Source: an uncultured Schlesneria sp.
GTDB taxonomy: Bacteria > Planctomycetota > Planctomycetia > Planctomycetales > Planctomycetaceae
NCBI GenBank assembly: GCA_903904835.1
Contig: CAIVEI010000174.1
Coordinates: forward strand, 1-50,861
Length of the DNA: 50,861 nt
Direction: 5' to 3'
Below are positions 8,181-15,339 of the stretch, piece by piece. The first letter of the stretch is position 1, and the number at the start of each line of letters is the position of its first letter. The translations under genes and the position numbers were made by a program. The notes under the pieces were generated by a model. It searched no databases and had not been told where the DNA came from. It saw only the letters and a list, made by a program, of their open reading frames with translations.

Positions 8181-8556
8181 TTTTGGGGCTTCCGTTGCTG
8201 TAATTCGTGAGTCTGGTCCGTGCGGTCGCTTCGTCCGGAACCAAGTCCAATACGAGATGCATTCGCATCATTTTGAGGAAATCAGAGGTCGTCCGCGAAG
8301 CGGAATGTAAGACGAGTTTTCCTCCCGCGTCTTTGAATTTCTGATCGCTAACAAGCAGCCATTCGACGCCGGTCGAATCGAGATAATTCGCATTCGCCAG
8401 ACTCAACATCACCTTGCGAGAGAAAACGTCGTCTCCACAAGCGGCGGCAATCGGGTCGCGGTTGTCCATCCATTCATCACGGGACAATCGTCCGTGAAGT
8501 TCCAGAACAACGATGTCCCCTTGGCCTAACAGCATTTGAATCTGGACGGGGTTCAT
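8173..8556 (-). CDS. STAS domain anti-sigma factor antagonist-like protein
   Basis: A 127-residue single STAS domain of the SpoIIAA/RsbV type. The conserved loop NYLDSTGVEWLL places Ser61 where the anti-sigma kinase phosphorylates its antagonist. In such partner switches, unphosphorylated antagonist sequesters the kinase and frees a sigma factor or other target. The upstream gene encodes a receiver plus an RsbW-like HATPase domain, a natural partner. The downstream ATPase gene overlaps by 8 bp. The unusually long C-terminal tail (about residues 105-127) has no visible motif. Confidence 0.87.
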   Translation of the reverse strand: MNPVQIQMLLGQGDIVVLELHGRLSRDEWMDNRDPIAAACGDDVFSRKVMLSLANANYLDSTGVEWLLVSDQKFKDAGGKLVLHSASRTTSDFLKMMRMHLVLDLVPDEATARTRLTNYSNGSPKNA

Positions 8557-8614
8557 CAGTCAGTTCCTCAGGTAAACAATTTCTCAATGGTTTAAGTCTA
8601 GCGTTCGACACAAA

Positions 8615-9601
8615 TTATTCATCAGGATGCGTTGTGGCAGGTTCGGCGGTGTCACCGGAAGGATTTTTCGAACGGCGATGAATCATCGTGATTTCATTTC
8701 CTTGAGCGTTGAAGCGGACTTCGCTCATGAACATCCGAATCAAAAACAGGCCCCGCCCGCAGGGTTTCAAGAGGTTATCGCCTTCGAGCGGATCGACGAC
8801 CGAGCCAGGATCAAAACCCGGTCCTTCGTCACGAATCACATAACACGATTCTTCTGGAGATTCGTCGACAGTGAAGATGACACGACGGCTCTCAAAGGGA
8901 GGTAAATGCTGTCGTCTCGCGGCTTCCTGGTAGTACGAGTCTGAATTCTGACGACGCATTTCGGAACTCAATTCCAGGTTGCCGTGGTGCATTGCATTGC
9001 GAAGGGCCTCTTGCAACGCAACACCGACGCGGATGGATTCGGTTTCATCGTAGGCCTGAATTCCCGAATGGTATTGCTGTAGATGGCTGACGAGTGGTGG
9101 AATAATGGAATTGTCGTTTTCCAGTCGAAATGAAAGACCCAGACGTTCCCAACACCCGAAAATTCGACGCTGCTGCTCGCCGACTCTCGATACCTGGACA
9201 ATCTGGCGAACAATCTCCAGAAGTTCCTTCGAGAGCATCCGCTTGGGAACGTAAGATGCAGCTCCCCGACGTAACGCCCGCAAGGCGATATCTTCACTGC
9301 CATTTGCGGTCATCAGAATTGTCGGAACCGAAGGAAACCGTTTGCGGACGGCTTCGACGAGTTCTAAACCATCCATTTCCGGCATCTGCAGATCGGTAAG
9401 GATCAAATTCGGCTTCAGTTTTTCGACGAGTTCAAGTGCCTCAATCCCATTCTTGGCATAGATGATATTTGAGTGTTCGATCTTCGAAAGCAACTTTCCT
9501 GCGAGCAATGAATCCATCGGTGAATCATCCACAACAAGGAACGTTGGGCTCGCAGAAGAACCCCGTGCTTCCTGGCGATCAGTTGTGGTTTCCATGGCCA
9601 T
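8615..9601 (-). CDS. Response regulator with C-terminal RsbW-like HATPase domain
   Basis: A 328-residue two-domain protein. Residues about 20-140 are a receiver domain with acidic pair VVDD, phospho-acceptor Asp70 in LILTDLQMPEMDG, and the conserved Lys in YVPKRM. Residues about 180-305 are a GHKL ATPase domain of the anti-sigma/serine kinase type: N box EALRNAMHHGNLE, G1 box RDEGPGFDP and G2 box GRGLFLIRMFM. This architecture should tie a histidine-kinase signal to phosphorylation of an STAS antagonist, here probably the next gene, 58 bp downstream. No histidine kinase or sigma factor is encoded nearby, so the upstream input and final output are unknown. The start codon is ATG at 9601, with a second in-frame ATG two codons later. 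Confidence 0.9.
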   Translation of the reverse strand: MAMETTTDRQEARGSSASPTFLVVDDSPMDSLLAGKLLSKIEHSNIIYAKNGIEALELVEKLKPNLILTDLQMPEMDGLELVEAVRKRFPSVPTILMTANGSEDIALRALRRGAASYVPKRMLSKELLEIVRQIVQVSRVGEQQRRIFGCWERLGLSFRLENDNSIIPPLVSHLQQYHSGIQAYDETESIRVGVALQEALRNAMHHGNLELSSEMRRQNSDSYYQEAARRQHLPPFESRRVIFTVDESPEESCYVIRDEGPGFDPGSVVDPLEGDNLLKPCGRGLFLIRMFMSEVRFNAQGNEITMIHRRSKNPSGDTAEPATTHPDE

Positions 9602-9908
9602 TCATGCGTTCCAAATCACGCGTACACAAGACGGATTTGCCAAAAACATTGTAATCGGAAAGTCTTTTGTATCATTTCAGCGGCAAGATTTCGTGAAGAA
9701 CCCGCGAACATTTCATGAAGATTTCGCGACCTTGCAGAAAAACGTAACACTCAGTGTATCGAGGCTGACACGGGCGCTAAAATGGCAGAACGTGGAATGC
9801 TCAGCCGCCAATTTCAGACGAGCCTGCCTGACAACATGTTCACGTTCTGCAAGTGATCAACACGAGGATGCCAAGACTGTATCGCAAATGACGCAGAAGT
9901 TTTGAAAT

Positions 9909-9929
9909 CTTTATTAATTATCAATAAAG
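9909..9929. repeat. CTTTATT-N7-AATAAAG inverted repeat
   Basis: Perfect 7-bp arms (9909-9915 and 9923-9929) separated by AATTATC. It lies upstream of the candidate promoter of the GYF_2 gene and is a possible regulator-binding site. Confidence 0.4.
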
Positions 9930-9955
9930 AACAATTCGCAACCAATGAATATGAA

Positions 9956-9984
9956 TTGACTTCTCAGCATTAACAAGATGTAGT
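9956..9984 (+). promoter_or_regulatory. Candidate sigma70-type promoter for the GYF_2 gene
   Basis: TTGACT (9956-9961), a 17-bp spacer, then TGTAGT (9979-9984, four of six consensus bases). The implied start point gives a leader of roughly 40 nt before the ATG at 10029. Assigned by eye only. Confidence 0.35.
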
Positions 9985-10028
9985 GCACGTTCTGAGTCAG
10001 CGGGCTTTCTTCGAACCGAGGTATTAGG

Positions 10029-11744
10029 ATGCCGCAATATTATTACCGAATCTTCGGAGTCAAATTTGGGCCCGTCTCGCTCGATTTGCTGCAACATGAG
10101 ATTGCGTCTGGTCAGTTGTTGGGTGGCCATGAAGTTCGGGCCGAGAATGAATCAAATTGGATGAGCGTTGACGATTTTGTTGGTCAAGTTGCTCAACAGG
10201 TATTTGATCGTAATACGGTCCAGCAGTCCCCCCCGTCGACACTCACTTGGGATGGTGGACACGACGATATCGAACCCATGGTTGTTGGTGTCGCAGATCA
10301 ATCGATAAAAACGACGGCGCTGTGGTTCTGCCGTGGATCGCGAATCGGGCGAGGACCGTACAATTTCGACGAGCTTTGTTCGTACGCTCGTCGTCGAGAG
10401 CTCGGGGCCGCGGACGAATTGTCTCTCACGGAGCACGGCCCATGGACGCCTGTTCGATCAATCGGACGATTGATGGCAGAGATACATCAAATCGAAATAC
10501 CGGGGACCATCAGCCCTTTATTGTCTTGTGCAACAAACGCAGCAACTGAGCCAGTCTCTCAAGCGATCGCCCCATTGTCAGCGGGACAGCAACTTGTCTC
10601 TGCTGACAATCTACCTGTTTTAGCCGACCATCAGCCTGTACTTGGAAATCCCGAGGTCAAAACGCAGTGGTACGTGCGGATGGGGCACGTCGAGCATGGG
10701 CCGATCGAACTTCAGAAGATGATTGAAATGGTGGAAGCAGGGCGCATTCTGCCAATGGATCGAGTTCGGCAGAGTGATACGTCAGAATGGACACAAGCGC
10801 AAGCAATTCCGGCTCTCTTTCCGTCGACTTCCAAATCCAACCAATCTGGATCGACATTTTCGTTGAAATCGGTTCGTCCCACGATCCCGGCACCGCAGAG
10901 TTACACGAAAAAGGGCAGCTATTCGGCACATGTGGTTCCCATTCCGCCAATCTTGCCGGCGGCGAATCCGTATGCGTCGTGGCCGTCCACATCACCTCCC
11001 CCTGCACATTCCGCGGCCCCGCGACCTGCTCGATCAAAGGACCCCGCGACTTTGCCGGTGGCCGAGTCACGAGCGTTGATCGGCGGCTCTGGTTCCCCAA
11101 CAGAATCCAATCGGCAGTCCGCGATTGTTCAAGTAAAAAGTCTGCCTACCCTACCAGCGACAGAACGGAACATCGACGCAAATCAATCCTCGGAGCAGCC
11201 GATCGGTGATCTACCTCGAACTGCTAAAGGTGAAAGCAAACACAAGCTCCGAAGAGGTCAGTTTAAAGAACCGCAGCTAATTGATGCCAAGAATATGATT
11301 ATGCTGGCGGGCATTCTACTTGCTGTGTTGTATGCGTGGAGAAGCATGATGACCGCGAGCGTAGAAGATTTCATCAGTCCATACAATGATTTGAGCGCGA
11401 TTCACCGGACTCTTGAAGAAAAAAGGTCAGAAAATCAAACGATGGAACTATGGGCCTTCTCCAGGAAAGAAGTCGTTCATAAGATCGAATCCGCGAAACA
11501 GAAAATCAGAAACCTGAATTCAAAGCACCCCATTCGTAACCTGCTTCTCACACTCGGCGATAGCCTGGCGGCGGCGGCTAAGTCTGATACACGCGATGAC
11601 GTGACGATGCACATGCAAGATGCATACAAGTTGCTCGTTGACTCTTCGAAGGAATTACGGAAATGGAAGGACGAAGAATTCCAGCGGGAGTTGCAAAGGA
11701 AGCGACGTCCAATTGCAAACGTAGAAACCGGAGCAGATCGATAG
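10029..11744 (+). CDS. Triple GYF_2 (DUF4339) domain membrane protein
   Basis: A 571-residue protein with three GYF_2-type units: about residues 3-55 (YYYRIFGVKFGPVS), 97-148 (WFCRGSRIGRGPYNFDEL) and 216-265 (WYVRMGHVEHGPIEL). Each ends in a W-containing tail (NWMSVDD, PWTPVRS, EWTQAQAI). A long Pro/Ser-rich linker (about 270-410) follows, then one membrane helix (about 420-437, MIMLAGILLAVLYAW) and a charged helical C-terminus of some 130 residues. GYF-like folds usually bind Pro-rich peptides, and the protein's own linker contains such stretches. Start ATG follows GAGGTATTAGG. Its C-terminal end faces the FHA protein gene. Cellular role unknown. Confidence 0.82.
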   Translation: MPQYYYRIFGVKFGPVSLDLLQHEIASGQLLGGHEVRAENESNWMSVDDFVGQVAQQVFDRNTVQQSPPSTLTWDGGHDDIEPMVVGVADQSIKTTALWFCRGSRIGRGPYNFDELCSYARRRELGAADELSLTEHGPWTPVRSIGRLMAEIHQIEIPGTISPLLSCATNAATEPVSQAIAPLSAGQQLVSADNLPVLADHQPVLGNPEVKTQWYVRMGHVEHGPIELQKMIEMVEAGRILPMDRVRQSDTSEWTQAQAIPALFPSTSKSNQSGSTFSLKSVRPTIPAPQSYTKKGSYSAHVVPIPPILPAANPYASWPSTSPPPAHSAAPRPARSKDPATLPVAESRALIGGSGSPTESNRQSAIVQVKSLPTLPATERNIDANQSSEQPIGDLPRTAKGESKHKLRRGQFKEPQLIDAKNMIMLAGILLAVLYAWRSMMTASVEDFISPYNDLSAIHRTLEEKRSENQTMELWAFSRKEVVHKIESAKQKIRNLNSKHPIRNLLLTLGDSLAAAAKSDTRDDVTMHMQDAYKLLVDSSKELRKWKDEEFQRELQRKRRPIANVETGADR

Positions 11745-11871
11745 CGGAACTCTGAATGTCCAAACCAACAAATGAGTGTGCCGCGTCTTGCCTGCAACAC
11801 AGACACGCCCGACCGCTCGCGCGACGTACGAAAGGTTCGCAAGAATTAACGCACGTTTGATAATATATACG

Positions 11872-11894
11872 CTGAACGATCTCGTATCGTTCAG
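11872..11894. terminator. Hairpin between convergent genes
   Basis: CTGAACGAT (11872-11880) and ATCGTTCAG (11886-11894) are perfect 9-bp arms around CTCGT. It lies between the convergent GYF_2 (stop 11744) and FHA (stop 11901) genes, so it may serve as a bidirectional terminator. No clear T tract. Confidence 0.5.
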
Positions 11895-11900
11895 GTGCGG

Positions 11901-12689
11901 TTATGCACTAGCTCTGAGTTCTGTCGGACCATCCGACTTGTTTAATTGATCGAGGATTTCATCGAGTCGCTGTGCAACTCGCTGCTGTGACTCTTCGATG
12001 ATCGATGTTGACGCCAATACTTCCGCTTCTTTTTGATCAAGTTCTCGCGACCGGTCGACGATCGTCTCGTGAAGATCCTGGATCTGCTCGAAAAGCGCGT
12101 CATACGAGACTAACTCTTCCGGCATTGGAAGGGTCCCGCCTTCGACTATTTCACCAAGTCCTGGTTCGACGCGAACAGCTTCAATCGCGTGCAGTAATGC
12201 TTGCCATCCAGAGCGTTCATCGTCCGACAACTCTTGGACCATCGCTTGTTCTATGGCGATTCGATCGCACAATTCTTCAGCGGTGAGCGAATATAAGTCC
12301 TCTACGGTGTGCTCATCGCTCTTGGATTTACCCACACGGAGATCGCTTTGAAATCCGAGATCGACCACCAATTCTGCGGACCCAATTTTGACCCGATCTC
12401 CGTGTCGAAGTGCCATACGACGACACGGTTGGTCATTAACGAGTAGAATTGCCGATTCATCGGCCGCTTCAATCCAGATTGCACCTTGTTGATTGTGGAT
12501 CAGGCTGTGCAAGAATGGGATCGATGGTTCGCTGAACTTCAAATCACAATGGCGACTCGACCCAATTTCAAAGCCGTCGTGAGGCACAGGGATTGATTGC
12601 TGGTCAAGCTGAAGGCGGAGCACAACCTCATCTGTCGTGTCGATGTCTGAAGCTTCCAGCCCAGTCGAGGTCCGTAGTGACTTGAACAT
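11901..12689 (-). CDS. FHA domain protein with C-terminal coiled coil
   Basis: A 262-residue protein. Residues about 22-110 form an FHA-like phosphopeptide-binding domain: GSSRHCDLKF (43-52) stands for the usual GRxxxxDI, then HSLI (61-64) for the SxxH region, and a glycine/Asp turn LRHGDRVKIG (94-103). The canonical Arg of GR is replaced by Ser, so phosphothreonine binding may be altered. Residues about 130-260 are highly acidic and helical (QKEAEVLASTSIIEESQQR), probably a coiled coil. There is no signal peptide, so it should be cytoplasmic. It is convergent with the GYF_2 membrane protein gene; whether they interact is not known. Confidence 0.8.
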   Translation of the reverse strand: MFKSLRTSTGLEASDIDTTDEVVLRLQLDQQSIPVPHDGFEIGSSRHCDLKFSEPSIPFLHSLIHNQQGAIWIEAADESAILLVNDQPCRRMALRHGDRVKIGSAELVVDLGFQSDLRVGKSKSDEHTVEDLYSLTAEELCDRIAIEQAMVQELSDDERSGWQALLHAIEAVRVEPGLGEIVEGGTLPMPEELVSYDALFEQIQDLHETIVDRSRELDQKEAEVLASTSIIEESQQRVAQRLDEILDQLNKSDGPTELRASA

Positions 12690-13542
12690 ATTTGCCGTAT
12701 CTCCAACATCATGTCGGGCGAATGGCCAAAGAGACCATGATCGCTATCTTGATCATCGAACGAACCGATGGCCTGGCATGATCGAAACACGCCGCCGAAC
12801 TTCGCAGAATTTCCGATCGGCGAGATTTATTAAAGTGTCTGTCGTAGACTTTGCGGATTGGGAAAGATTACCGGCGATCGACATCATGCCATGTGGTCGT
12901 CTGCAAGCCTGGATGCGATTTTCCCGCAGGCTTATGACGGCGAAAGGTTCCCGATCGGATTTGTGAATCCATTTTTGACGTTTACGAAAAAGCAGGGGCC
13001 AGGCAACTCATGCATCACACATGCCAGTCAACGAGGCATACGCGGTCCTCGATTTAAGGTTAGACATATTCCGCAAACGCGCCAATACGTTGCATAGCCG
13101 GATTCTTGTACGATTGACGAAGCTCGTTGATATTCTTGCCCTTCAGGTCACCTTGGCGCAGAGTGTGTGTTTATTGATCTGTTTCAGCAAAACACTGCAT
13201 CAAATCCATCCCGAATCATTCCCGGACAGCAAATTCTCATCCATCGCGTTACCGATCCGCCCCCTTTGTTTTAATGTAACTCCCTCAATTCTGAGCAACA
13301 CAAAAGAGACGCTACGAGGAAAGTAGTGAAGCGGATCGTTTCTTGCTCTTAGCGATACGGACTGGTCTTGGCAGCAATGTCGCGAAAACTCAATGATTTC
13401 AACATTAATTTTGAGTTATGTGCGGTGATGACAATTGAAATCAGGGTTGTAAATTCTTAGGCTGTCGGACTCTTGAGGACGCCGATTTCTCGGCATTCGT
13501 CTCATTTTGTTTCTAAGTTCAATTCTTTATTCGGAGCCTTAT
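12690..13542. other. 853-bp divergent intergenic region
   Basis: Separates the start of the FHA gene (minus) from the DUF1559 gene (plus). Short open frames exist but show no family resemblance, codon regularity or ribosome-binding sites. A GGAG at 13533-13536 serves the DUF1559 start. A weak TTGAAA-N17-TAGGCT pair at 13435-13463 is not good enough to call a promoter. Confidence 0.5.
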
Positions 13543-14694
13543 ATGAAAAAGCGTCGTGGTGGTTTTACTTTAATCGAGTTGCTCGTGGTAATTGCGATCA
13601 TTGCGGTTTTGATTGCGTTGTTGTTGCCTGCTGTTCAGCAAGCTCGGGAAGCAGCACGCCGAACGCAGTGCAAAAACAACCTGAAGCAATTGGGCTTGGC
13701 ATTCATGAATTACGAGTCGACGTATCAAATGTTCCCTGCTGGCGTTCAATTCATCATGAATGCGAATGACAACTCTGGACTCAGCGGAATTGGAGAAGGG
13801 CTCACGACGACGCGAACGTATAATAATGTTACAGATCCAAATATTCATAGCTGGAGTGAGTTCTTGCTCCCATACATGGATCAAGCTCCGTTGTACAATC
13901 AGCTCAACTTCTCTGTCCCAATGGGCTTTTCGTCATCAACCGGGGGAAAAATCTCGGTAGCGAATGGTGGCGGGACGGTATCGTATTCCGGCTCACAACC
14001 TTACCAGGCCCTGCAGTCGACGGTAATTACAGCATTCATTTGTCCGTCCACACCGCGACCAACAGGCACGCTGACTTACATGCAAGACTGGTGGACCGGC
14101 AGCACTGGGACACCCAACTTCTGGATTGTTGGCAGTCCTTCTGATTATGTTGCCACAGAGCCCGATACGAAAATCGCAGCGAATGGACAGCAAATTCAAA
14201 ATGATGCCATTCTCGATGCCAACGACAACGCCAATGTCTTGTGCTGCACAATCGCCATGGTGACTGACGGAACTTCAAACACAACTTTAGTCGGCGAAGG
14301 GGCTGATCTGCAGAGTGTGTGGTCGATGGGCAAGCGCCTCGGGGCCTCTGGTAATTCCGCACCAGGAAGCAACACTGGTTATACTGGTGGCCCATCAAGG
14401 CAAGCTGGTGCGTGGAACGATTGGGTGATGGGTGCATCACAGCTTCACGAAATTGTTCCAGGATCCACGACGGCCAATGGAAATTCGAATCACGTGAATG
14501 ATTCGACGAATGGGGGGCCAGGCGGATGCTTGATTAACTGTTCGAATCAAGACAACCTTTATAGCTTCCACATTGGAGGAGTTCAGGTACTGATGGCTGA
14601 TGGCAGTGTAAGATTCATCAGCCAAAACACGAGTTCGACGACGTTGATTAAGCTCATGTCTCGAAACGACGGGCAGGTTGTAGGCGATTTCTAA
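13543..14694 (+). CDS. DUF1559 domain-containing pseudopilin-like protein
   Basis: A 383-residue protein of the planctomycete DUF1559 family. It starts MKKRRGGFTLIELLVVIA, a type III (prepilin-like) signal with cleavage expected after the Gly before FTLIE. Then comes the long N-terminal helix with AVQQAREAARRTQCKNNLKQ. The C-terminal FHIGGVQVLMADGSVRFIS is the H-X9-DG motif region. Such proteins are thought to be assembled through type II/IV-pilus-like machinery, although their role is unproven. ATG at 13543 is chosen because it is preceded by GGAG and gives the canonical prepilin start; an in-frame codon at 13507 would add 12 unneeded residues. The PilB/GspE-like ATPase gene lies 5 kb away. 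Confidence 0.93.
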   Translation: MKKRRGGFTLIELLVVIAIIAVLIALLLPAVQQAREAARRTQCKNNLKQLGLAFMNYESTYQMFPAGVQFIMNANDNSGLSGIGEGLTTTRTYNNVTDPNIHSWSEFLLPYMDQAPLYNQLNFSVPMGFSSSTGGKISVANGGGTVSYSGSQPYQALQSTVITAFICPSTPRPTGTLTYMQDWWTGSTGTPNFWIVGSPSDYVATEPDTKIAANGQQIQNDAILDANDNANVLCCTIAMVTDGTSNTTLVGEGADLQSVWSMGKRLGASGNSAPGSNTGYTGGPSRQAGAWNDWVMGASQLHEIVPGSTTANGNSNHVNDSTNGGPGGCLINCSNQDNLYSFHIGGVQVLMADGSVRFISQNTSSTTLIKLMSRNDGQVVGDF

Positions 14695-14722
14695 AGTATT
14701 TCGACGCTGAATTGCTTTCGCG

Positions 14723-14755
14723 CACCGGCTCGCCAGATTGGCGAGTCGGTGTTTT
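14723..14755 (+). terminator. Rho-independent terminator or attenuator after the DUF1559 gene
   Basis: CACCGGCTCGCCA (14723-14735) pairs with TGGCGAGTCGGTG (14739-14751), a 13-bp stem with one G-T pair and a 3-nt loop, followed directly by TTTT. It lies 29 bp after the stop at 14694 and 44 bp before the lipoprotein start. Confidence 0.75.
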
Positions 14756-14798
14756 CGTTCGACCAGATACATATTTGAAAATACTGTGGGAGTTGATC

Positions 14799-15263
14799 TT
14801 GATTTCAGCCTGCCTGAAACCCATTTCCTGCTTTTGTTTATTGCTGCTCGTCGGTTGCGGGTCAGGAGCCAAGATGTCGAAAGAACGCCTGGAAAAAATT
14901 ACTGGCGGTTCTTTAAAGGAGACCGTTCCGGTGAGCGGTGTCGTCACTTTGGACGGAAACCCTGAAGAGGGAATTGTCATTCTGCTCTACCCTAAAACCG
15001 CTGGTGATGGAACCGATCCCATTTCACAGGTTCGCACGGATGTTGGCGGGAAGTATTGCTGGTCAACATATTCGAATTGTGACGGAGTTGTGCCTGGTGA
15101 ATATAAGCTGCTCTTTAAGAATATGCCAAAAGTCAATAAGGCAGGTGAGGGGAAAGATCTCTTTAACGGCCGCTATGCGAATCTCAAGAAACCAGAATTT
15201 ACTTTGACCGTCGGCAGCGAATCTCCACAGGAAGACGTCGATTACGAATTGAAGTCGAAATAG
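14799..15263 (+). CDS. Small exported lipoprotein, carboxypeptidase-regulatory-like
   Basis: About 154 residues. The N-terminus is a short hydrophobic signal ending in the lipobox LLLVGC. The remainder is beta-rich: TVPVSGVVTLDGNPEEGIVI resembles the small Ig/transthyretin-like lipoproteins that planctomycetes often encode next to DUF1559 genes (VxGxVTLDGxP pattern). Then TDVGGKYCWSTY and VVPGEYKLLFKN follow the expected extension and turn. No ATG gives a sensible signal peptide. TTG at 14799 is preferred because GGGAG precedes it by about 6 nt; TTG at 14793 or 14712 are alternatives. Probably an envelope accessory of the DUF1559 protein; function unknown. Confidence 0.75.
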   Translation: MISACLKPISCFCLLLLVGCGSGAKMSKERLEKITGGSLKETVPVSGVVTLDGNPEEGIVILLYPKTAGDGTDPISQVRTDVGGKYCWSTYSNCDGVVPGEYKLLFKNMPKVNKAGEGKDLFNGRYANLKKPEFTLTVGSESPQEDVDYELKSK

Positions 15264-15339
15264 AAATGAAAAAGGAAGTCCATTGCAAGGCCCTTGATTT
15301 GTGCGTCGGGCCAATAAATAAATCCGGGCTAGTGTCGCC

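Larger units (their letters stand above)
9602..10028. other. Divergent promoter region
   Basis: 427 bp between the start of the minus-strand signalling operon and the plus-strand GYF_2 gene. The right half is AT-rich and carries the dyad at 9909-9929 and a candidate promoter at 9956-9984. No gene is supported here. Confidence 0.6.

Noticed and set aside
13435-13463. TTGAAA-N17-TAGGCT promoter candidate for the DUF1559 gene
   Set aside because: The -10 box matches only three of six consensus positions, so it is no better than chance.
12690-13542. Possible small genes in the long region before the DUF1559 gene
   Set aside because: The open frames of 60-110 codons overlap one another, lack ribosome-binding sites and show no recognisable protein features.
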